Below are positions 48,644 to 54,343 of a stretch of DNA of 54,343 nucleotides, piece after piece. The stretch is from NCBI GenBank assembly GCA_937922435.1, contig CAKZVT010000042.1:1-54343 (forward strand). Direction: 5' to 3'. Each line of letters begins with the position of its first letter. The first letter of the stretch is position 1. The translations under genes were made by a program, and so were the position numbers. The stretch comes from an uncultured Prevotella sp. (GTDB taxonomy: Bacteria; Bacteroidota; Bacteroidia; Bacteroidales; Bacteroidaceae). Below the pieces are notes generated by a model, which was not told the DNA's origin, made no database searches, and saw only the letters and a list, made by a program, of their open reading frames with translations.

Positions 48644-49792
48644 ATGTCATCAGTAACAATACGCAAGGTAAACACAAGGCGCGACCTTGAGCGGTTTATC
48701 GACTTCCACTACGACCTGTACGAGGGCTGCGAGCAGGACGTGCCTAACCTCTTCTCGGACGAGATGAAGACCTTGGACAAGACGAAGAACGCCGCCTTCG
48801 AGTTCTGCGAGGCCGAATACTTCATGGCGCTCGACGCCAAGGGGCGCATCGTAGGCCGCGTGGCAGCCATCATCAACCACAAGGCCAACAAGCGGTGGGG
48901 CCGCAAGTGCGTGCGCTTCGGTTGGCTCGACTTCATCGACGACATCGACGTGAGCCGCGCCCTGTTCGACGCAGTGGAGCAGTACGGCAAGTCGAAGGGC
49001 ATGGACGAGATGATAGGCCCACTCGGCTTCACCGACCTCGACCCCGAAGGCATGCTCACATGGGGCTTCGACCAGCTCGGCACGATGCCCACCATATACA
49101 ACTATCCCTACTACCCGGAGCACATGGAGCGGCTGGGCGACTTCGACAAGGACAACGACTACGTGGAGTTCAAGATGATGGTGCCCGACACCGTGCCCGA
49201 GAAGTACACCAAGATAGCCGAGATGATACAGCAGAGGTACAACCTGCACGTAAGGAAACTGACGAAGAAGGACGTATTCGAGGGTGGTTACGGCAAAAAG
49301 ATGTTCGACCTAATCAACGTCTGCTTCAAGGACCTTTACGGCTACTCGGAACTCTCGGACCGCCAAATAGAGCAGTACATCGACATGTACTTCCCCCTGG
49401 CCGACCTAAGCCTGATTACTGTTGTGGAAGACTGGAACGAGGACCGGAAGCCCGTTGCCGTGGGCATCACCATCCCCTCGCTGGCACGTGCGCTGCAGAA
49501 GTGCCGCCGCGGACGGCTCTTCCCCTTCGGCTGGTGGCACGTGCTGCGCGCCCTGAAGGCGCACAAGACCGAGGGCGTAGACCTGCTCCTGCTCGGCGTC
49601 CTGCCCGAGTACCGCATGAAAGGAGCCAACGCCCTGATGTTCGCCGACCTCATACCGCGCTACCAGGCATACGGCTTCAAGTGGGGCGAGAGCCAGGTTG
49701 AGATGGAGACCAACGAGAACGTGCAGAGCCAGTGGCAGTACCTCGACCCAAAGCTGCACAAGCGCAGGAGGTGCTACAAGAAGTGGCTGTAA
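48644..49792 (+). CDS. GNAT-like N-acetyltransferase domain protein, function unknown
   Basis: 382 residues from the ATG at 48644, chosen because of the promoter box just before 48623. The N-terminal domain begins MSSVTIRKVNTRRDLERFID and contains FMALDAKGRIVGRVAAIINH, the beta-strand pair usual in GNAT folds, then GPLGFTDLDPEGML. The C-terminal part LLGVLPEYRMKGANALMF recalls the acetyl-CoA loop, with WGESQVEMETNENVQSQW at the end. It is widespread in Bacteroidales as a conserved protein of unknown role. It lies upstream of parE on the same strand but is separated by repeats. Confidence 0.82.
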   Translation: MSSVTIRKVNTRRDLERFIDFHYDLYEGCEQDVPNLFSDEMKTLDKTKNAAFEFCEAEYFMALDAKGRIVGRVAAIINHKANKRWGRKCVRFGWLDFIDDIDVSRALFDAVEQYGKSKGMDEMIGPLGFTDLDPEGMLTWGFDQLGTMPTIYNYPYYPEHMERLGDFDKDNDYVEFKMMVPDTVPEKYTKIAEMIQQRYNLHVRKLTKKDVFEGGYGKKMFDLINVCFKDLYGYSELSDRQIEQYIDMYFPLADLSLITVVEDWNEDRKPVAVGITIPSLARALQKCRRGRLFPFGWWHVLRALKAHKTEGVDLLLLGVLPEYRMKGANALMFADLIPRYQAYGFKWGESQVEMETNENVQSQWQYLDPKLHKRRRCYKKWL

Positions 49793-49799
49793 GACTAAC

Positions 49800-49834
49800 A
49801 CCCACCCCTGCCCTCCCAAAGGGAGGGGGCTTGG
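49800..49834. repeat. Family B hairpin, single
   Basis: CCCACCCCTGCCCTCCCAAA then GGGAGGGGGCTTGGTATGCC, following the GNAT-like gene stop. Confidence 0.75.
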
Positions 49835-49865
49835 TATGCCTTGCTTCTTTAATGGATGGTGTTTA

Positions 49866-49926
49866 GGGCTTATCTGGCTCATCCGGCCAATCGGGCTTAT
49901 TACTCCCATCAGGCTTATTAGTCCTA
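49866..49926. repeat. Family E repeat
   Basis: GGGCTTATCTGGCTCATCCG and TCGGGCTTATTACTCCCATC words just before parE. Confidence 0.65.
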
Positions 49927-49942
49927 TGATTGTCAAATAATT

Positions 49943-51880
49943 ATGAGCGAAAACGAAATACAAAATCCACAGGTTTCTTATACTGATGATAACATCCGCC
50001 ACTTGTCCGACATGGAGCACGTGCGCACCCGACCCGGCATGTACATCGGCCGGTTGGGCGACGGCTCTATGCCCGAGGACGGAATATACGTGTTGCTGAA
50101 GGAGGTCATCGACAACTCAATCGATGAGTTCAAGATGGGCGCCGGCAAACGCATCGAGGTTGACATCGACGACGAGCTGCGCGTGACCGTCCGCGACTAT
50201 GGACGAGGCATACCGCAGGGCAAGCTCGTCGAGGCCGTAAGCGTGCTCAACACCGGCGGAAAGTATGACTCCAAGGCGTTCAAGAAGAGCGTCGGCCTTA
50301 ACGGTGTCGGCATAAAGGCCGTCAACGCGTTGAGTTCGGCGTTCGAGGTGCGCTCCTACCGCGACGGCACGGTGCGCTCGGTGCAGTTCGAGAAGGGCGT
50401 GCAGAAGAGCGACACGACCGAGGACACGCAGGACGAAAACGGCACATACGTCTATTTCGAGCCTGACGACACGCTGTTTAAGAACTACCGTTTCCACACG
50501 GATTTCGTCGAGACGATGCTCCGCAACTACACTTACCTCAACACGGGGCTTACCATCATGTTCAACGGCCGCCGCATCTTGAGCCGCAACGGACTTGAAG
50601 ACCTCTTGAACGACACGATGACCACCGACGGCATCTATCCCATAATACACCTCAAAGGTGAGGATATTGAAATAGCGTTTACGCATACAAACCAGTACGG
50701 AGAGGAGTACCACTCGTTCGTCAACGGCCAGCACACCACGCAGGGCGGCACTCACCAGAGCGCGTTCAAGGAGCACATAGCCAAGACAATAAAGGAGTTC
50801 TTCAACAAGAACTTTGAATACACCGACATACGCAACGGCCTCGTGGCCGCCATCGCGGTGAATGTCGAAGAGCCGATGTTCGAGAGTCAGACCAAAATCA
50901 AGCTCGGTTCGCTCACCATGTCGCCCGACGGCGTGAGCGTGAACAAGTACGTTGGCGACTTCATCAAGACCGAGGTGGACAACTATCTGCATAAACACGC
51001 CGACGTGGCGGAGGTCATGCTGCAGAAAATACAGGCTTCCGAGAAGGAGCGCAAGGAGATGGCCGGAGTGACGAAGCTGGCCCGAGAGCGCGCCAAGAAG
51101 GCCAACCTGCACAACCGCAAGCTGCGCGACTGCCGCATACACTTCAGCGACGTGAAGAACGACCGCAAGGAGGAAAGCTCCATCTTCATAACCGAGGGCG
51201 ACTCGGCAAGCGGCTCCATCACCAAGAGCCGCGACGTAAACACGCAGGCTGTGTTCTCTCTTAGGGGCAAGCCGTTGAACTCTTACGGCCTGACTAAGAA
51301 GGTGGTGTACGAGAACGAGGAGTTTAACCTCCTGCAAGCGGCCTTGGACATAGAGGACGGACTCGACACCCTGCGCTACAACAAGGTAATCGTGGCGACC
51401 GATGCCGACGTCGACGGCATGCACATACGCCTGCTGATAATCACTTTCTTCCTGCAATTCTTCCCCGACCTGATAAAGAAAGGCCACGTCTACGTGCTGC
51501 AAACGCCGCTTTTCCGAGTGCGCAACCGCCGCTCGAAGATAAAGGATAAGGCCACGCTTGAGGCCGCAAAAGGCACTAAGGGCGACTTCATCACGCGTTA
51601 CTGTTACAGCGAGGAGGAGCGGCTTGACGCCATATCGGCCCTCGGCCCCGACCCCGAAATCACCCGTTTCAAAGGTCTCGGCGAGATAAGTCCTGACGAG
51701 TTCCGCAACTTCATAGGACCCGACATGCGCCTGGAGCAGGTCACTCTGCACAAGACCGACCAGGTGCAGAAGCTTCTCGAGTACTACATGGGCAAGAATA
51801 CGCCCGAGCGTCAGAACTTCATCATAGACAATCTGGTGATTGAGGAAGACCGCCCCGAAGAGGAGGAACTTTCAAATTAA
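49943..51880 (+). CDS. parE: DNA topoisomerase IV subunit B (type IIA, ParE)
   Basis: 645 residues. GHKL ATPase: EVIDNSIDEF (catalytic Glu, Asn), RDYGRGIP, GLNGVGIKAVNALS. Transducer and TOPRIM domain: FITEGDSASGSI, then TDADVDGMHIR (metal-binding Asp pair). C-terminal ITRFKGLGEISPDEF. With ParA/C it decatenates daughter chromosomes using ATP. The early PGMYIGRLGDGSMPEDGIY and the lack of a GyrB-like insert favour ParE over GyrB, as in Bacteroidales, but gyrB cannot be excluded by eye. No parC follows; an S41 protease gene comes next. Confidence 0.88.
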   Translation: MSENEIQNPQVSYTDDNIRHLSDMEHVRTRPGMYIGRLGDGSMPEDGIYVLLKEVIDNSIDEFKMGAGKRIEVDIDDELRVTVRDYGRGIPQGKLVEAVSVLNTGGKYDSKAFKKSVGLNGVGIKAVNALSSAFEVRSYRDGTVRSVQFEKGVQKSDTTEDTQDENGTYVYFEPDDTLFKNYRFHTDFVETMLRNYTYLNTGLTIMFNGRRILSRNGLEDLLNDTMTTDGIYPIIHLKGEDIEIAFTHTNQYGEEYHSFVNGQHTTQGGTHQSAFKEHIAKTIKEFFNKNFEYTDIRNGLVAAIAVNVEEPMFESQTKIKLGSLTMSPDGVSVNKYVGDFIKTEVDNYLHKHADVAEVMLQKIQASEKERKEMAGVTKLARERAKKANLHNRKLRDCRIHFSDVKNDRKEESSIFITEGDSASGSITKSRDVNTQAVFSLRGKPLNSYGLTKKVVYENEEFNLLQAALDIEDGLDTLRYNKVIVATDADVDGMHIRLLIITFFLQFFPDLIKKGHVYVLQTPLFRVRNRRSKIKDKATLEAAKGTKGDFITRYCYSEEERLDAISALGPDPEITRFKGLGEISPDEFRNFIGPDMRLEQVTLHKTDQVQKLLEYYMGKNTPERQNFIIDNLVIEEDRPEEEELSN

Positions 51881-51910
51881 AAATTAACAAGTAAAAATTA
51901 AACAGCGCGT

Positions 51911-51989
51911 ATCGGGCTTATCAGGCTCATTTGGCCTATTCGGCCTATTAGGCCAAATGAGCCTAATAAGAATAAATAAGCCCAATAAG
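51911..51989. repeat. Family E repeat
   Basis: ATCGGGCTTATCAGGCTC, TTTGGCCTATTCGGCC and TTAGGCCAAATGAGCC words between parE and the protease gene. Partly self-complementary. Confidence 0.7.
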
Positions 51990-52000
51990 AAATACAAACA

Positions 52001-53584
52001 ATGAAAACCAAAGCACCGATAGTTTTACTTTTTTACCTTTTTACCCTTTTACCTTTGCACTCCCAGATGCGCATCAACTTCTCCGGCGACAGCCCCATGC
52101 GCAAGCTGAATATAGCCGAGGCGGCCATAACCAACCTCTACGTCGACTCCGTTGACGAGCAGAAGCTCGTTGAGGACGCAATACGCGGCATGCTGGAGAA
52201 GCTCGACCCGCACTCGTCTTACGCCGACCCGAAGGAGGTGAAGGCGCTCAACGAGCCGTTGCAGGGCAACTTCGACGGCATAGGGGTGCAGTTCAACATG
52301 GTTGACGACACGCTGCTTGTCATCCAGCCCGTAAGCAAAGGCCCGTCGGAGAAGGTCGGCATCATGGCCGGCGACCGCATCGTGACCGTCAACGACACAG
52401 CCATTGCCGGAGTGAAGATGGCACGCGAGGAAATAATGCGCCGCCTGAGAGGCCCCAGGGGAACCAAGGTTAACCTCGGCATTGTGCGCCGCGGCGTGCC
52501 CGAAGTGCTGAAGTTCACCGTCAAGAGAGACAAGATACCCGTGAAAAGCGTCGATGCCGTGTACATGCTCCGCCCCGGAGTGGGTTACATAAGGATAGGA
52601 AACTTCGGCGCGACTACCTACGGTGAGTTCATGCAGGGCGTTGAGCAGCTTGAGCAGCAGGGCATGAAAGACCTTGTGCTCGACCTTCAGGACAACGGCG
52701 GAGGCTACCTCCAGGCGGCCGTGCAGATAGCCAACGAGTTCCTTGACAAGGGCGAACTCATCGTATATACCGAGGGACGGCAGTTCCCACGCACCGATTA
52801 CAAGGCGCGGGGCAACGGCAAATTCCGCACAGGGCGCGTCTACGTGCTCGTCAACGAGTTCACCGCGTCGGCCGCGGAGATTGTCTCCGGCGCAATACAA
52901 GACCATGACCGCGGCACGGTAATAGGCCGCCGCACGTTCGGCAAGGGCCTCGTTCAGCGTCCCATCGACCTGCCCGACGGCTCTATGCTCCGTCTGACAA
53001 TAGCCCATTACTACACCCCCGCAGGCCGCTGCATACAGAAACCGTACACCAAGGGCGACATGGAGGACTACGCCCTCGACTTCGACAAGCGGCTGAGGCA
53101 CGGCGAGCTGACCAACCGCGACAGCATACACTTCGCCGATTCGCTCAAGTTCTACACGCTCAAGGAGCACCGCGCGGTGTACGGCGGAGGAGGAATAATG
53201 CCCGACGTGTTCGTCCCCCTCGATACGACGCAGTACACGCGCTACCACCGCCAGCTTGTATTGAAGGGCATAATCATCAACTCCAGCCTGCGCTACATCG
53301 ACAACCACCGCGCCCAGCTGCGCTCGCTCTTCCCCGAGTTCGGCGCGTTCCGCACGGGCTTCCAGGTGCCCCAGTCGCTCATAGACGAGGTGATGAAGGA
53401 AGGCGAGAAGCAGAACGTCAAGCCCAAGGACGACGACGAGCTGCAGCGCACGCTGCCTTACCTCAAGGCGCAACTGAAGGCTCTCGTTGCGCGCGACCTC
53501 TTCGACATGAGCGAGTACTTCCAGATTATCAACGAGGAGAGCGACGTCGTCAAGGCGGCGGTAAAAGCGTTAGCCCCCTCCTAA
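52001..53584 (+). CDS. S41 family C-terminal processing peptidase
   Basis: 527 residues. After the signal peptide (MKTKAPIVLLFYLFTLLPLH) comes a helical region (AAITNLYVDSVDEQKLVEDA), a PDZ domain around 85-160 (NFDGIGVQFNMVDDTLLVIQ), then the S41 catalytic core with Ser290 in NEFTASAAEI and Lys315 in GRRTFGKGLVQRP. It cleaves C-termini of proteins in the periplasm or at the envelope. The hydrophobic core of its signal peptide is coded by a family D word (52021-52055), and the stop codon lies in a family B repeat (APS end, 53572-53604). Homologues in Bacteroidales are usually found near parE. Confidence 0.93.
   Translation: MKTKAPIVLLFYLFTLLPLHSQMRINFSGDSPMRKLNIAEAAITNLYVDSVDEQKLVEDAIRGMLEKLDPHSSYADPKEVKALNEPLQGNFDGIGVQFNMVDDTLLVIQPVSKGPSEKVGIMAGDRIVTVNDTAIAGVKMAREEIMRRLRGPRGTKVNLGIVRRGVPEVLKFTVKRDKIPVKSVDAVYMLRPGVGYIRIGNFGATTYGEFMQGVEQLEQQGMKDLVLDLQDNGGGYLQAAVQIANEFLDKGELIVYTEGRQFPRTDYKARGNGKFRTGRVYVLVNEFTASAAEIVSGAIQDHDRGTVIGRRTFGKGLVQRPIDLPDGSMLRLTIAHYYTPAGRCIQKPYTKGDMEDYALDFDKRLRHGELTNRDSIHFADSLKFYTLKEHRAVYGGGGIMPDVFVPLDTTQYTRYHRQLVLKGIIINSSLRYIDNHRAQLRSLFPEFGAFRTGFQVPQSLIDEVMKEGEKQNVKPKDDDELQRTLPYLKAQLKALVARDLFDMSEYFQIINEESDVVKAAVKALAPS
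52021..52055 (-). repeat. Family D word inside the S41 signal peptide
   Basis: GTTTTACTTTTTTACC, then TTTTTACCCTTTTACCTTT. The same words as at 34660-34724 and 39470-39550, here translated as VLLFYLFTLLPL. Confidence 0.75.
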
Positions 53585-53604
53585 CCTCCCCGAGGGGAGG
53601 AAAC
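53572..53604. repeat. Family B hairpin at the S41 3' end (left of pair 8)
   Basis: GCCCCCTCCTAACCTCCCCG then AGGGGAGG, containing the S41 stop codon. Partner at 53711-53746. Confidence 0.7.
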
Positions 53605-53710
53605 TGGTTTCCTTTGAATAGATTTATACAAATACAACAACATTAAAAAACGCCCGATGCAACTCCAAGCGTGCATGACGTATCCGTCCGCCCGGCGGGC
53701 TTTGCGTCAG

Positions 53711-53746
53711 CCGCTCCTCCCCTCGGGGAGGCCGGGAGGGGGCTTC
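53711..53746. repeat. Family B hairpin (right of pair 8)
   Basis: CCGCTCCTCCCCTCGGGGAG then GCCGGGAGGGGGCTT, eight bases before the ybeY ATG. Confidence 0.7.
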
Positions 53747-53754
53747 TGACAATT

Positions 53755-54177
53755 ATGATAACATACAACGCAGACGGGGTGGCGATGCCCCGAATAAAGA
53801 GGCGCAAGGTTACGGCGTGGGTCAAGGCCGTGGCCGCGTCTTATGGAAGGAAGACCGGCGAAATAGGTTACATGTTCGTGAGCGACGAGAAAATACTTGA
53901 AGTCAACCGCGAGTACCTCGGCCACGATTACTACACTGACATAATAACCTTCGACTACGACGAAGGCGACACCATAAGCGGCGACCTCGTCATCTCGCTC
54001 GACACCGTGCGCTCTAACGCCTTGCAGCTTGGCAAGGACTACATGGACGAGCTTCACCGCGTCATCATACACGGCATACTCCACCTTTGCGGCATCAACG
54101 ACAAGGGGCCGGGCGAGCGCGAGCTGATGGAAGCCGCCGAAGACAAGGCCCTGGCCATGCTCGCCGCCATGCAGTAG
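53755..54177 (+). CDS. ybeY: Endoribonuclease YbeY
   Basis: 140 residues from the ATG at 53755; the longer frame to 53671 runs through a family B repeat and was rejected. UPF0054 motif HRVIIHGILHLCGINDKG supplies two zinc ligands (His, His). The usual third His (the last residue of HGxLHLxGyDH in E. coli) is not there; ND-K replaces it. I recall the same in other Bacteroidales, so function may be kept with a different ligand. YbeY matures rRNA 3' ends and polices ribosomes. The gene stands alone at the right end of the window. Confidence 0.92.
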   Translation: MITYNADGVAMPRIKRRKVTAWVKAVAASYGRKTGEIGYMFVSDEKILEVNREYLGHDYYTDIITFDYDEGDTISGDLVISLDTVRSNALQLGKDYMDELHRVIIHGILHLCGINDKGPGERELMEAAEDKALAMLAAMQ

Positions 54178-54212
54178 TTGTGCGCCTGCGCAACCGGCTG
54201 TGAGCCAACGCA

Positions 54213-54300
54213 TTGCAAAAGGCGGTCTTTCGCGACGCGAAAGACCGCCTTTTACCGTATGATATGCCGCCTTTCGCAGGCCGAAAGGCGGCATATTGGA
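54213..54300. repeat. Family A REP-like cluster
   Basis: GCAAAAGGCGGTCTTTCGC, GCGAAAGACCGCCTTTTAC, ATGCCGCCTTTCGCAGG and GAAAGGCGGCATATTG words after ybeY. Confidence 0.75.
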
Positions 54301-54336
54301 TACCCACCCCAACCCTCCCCAAGGGAGGGAGCTTGA
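54301..54336. repeat. Family B hairpin at the window edge
   Basis: CCCACCCCAACCCTCCCCAA then GGGAGGGAGCTTGATTGCC. Its partner, if any, lies beyond the window. Confidence 0.7.
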
Positions 54337-54343
54337 TTGCCAC

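Overview
The window reads as a chromosomal segment of a Bacteroidales bacterium, most likely Prevotella or a close relative. The core genes are G+C-rich. Many transcription units begin with the Bacteroidota -7 box TAnnTTTG. Family signs agree: a diheme quinol:fumarate reductase operon (sdhCAB), a large TonB-dependent receptor, a protein with a type IX secretion sorting domain, a PG_1098-type methyltransferase, and the order mnmG-apt-uvrC-dtd-mazG-like-deoC. The species call is inference; no rRNA or tRNA gene was found.

Layout. (1) 1-12.2 kb mixes housekeeping and defence genes: a secreted repeat protein, an A+T-rich restriction-modification remnant (HindVP-like endonuclease, DUF3883 protein, headless C5 methyltransferase), mutS, a GNAT acetyltransferase, a Fic protein between inverted repeats, and mcrBC. 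(2) 12.4-22 kb: lgt, the ychF GTPase, a PAS protein, a small secreted protein, an AAA-ATPase/nuclease protein, polA and a polyprenyl diphosphate synthase. (3) 22.5-29.6 kb: the minus-strand cluster deoC, mazG-like, dtd, uvrC, apt, mnmG, with two parS-like ParB sites on either side of apt. (4) 30-36 kb: sdhCAB, hsp20 and a MATE transporter. (5) 36.8-48 kb, envelope and secreted functions: a frameshifted type IX cargo protein, a carboxylesterase, a methyltransferase, a VanX-like dipeptidase, a metallophosphatase and a TonB-dependent receptor. (6) 48.6-54.3 kb: a GNAT-like protein, a type II topoisomerase B subunit (parE), an S41 protease and ybeY.

The most striking feature is the intergenic DNA. 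Nearly every gap holds short repeats from several unrelated families, usually arranged as inverted pairs or nested palindromes. They include REP-like hairpins, C-rich hairpins, low-complexity words, and two MITE-like elements with perfect 38- and 50-bp arms. Several have entered genes. Two different families lie in frame inside one methyltransferase, C-rich repeats form the C-termini of UvrC, the MATE protein and the S41 protease, and a low-complexity word encodes the hydrophobic core of the S41 signal peptide. The restriction island is bounded by a duplicated 48-bp terminator-plus-promoter cassette, which suggests how it arrived and how it could leave.

All functions are read from motifs by eye; no database or structure search was run.
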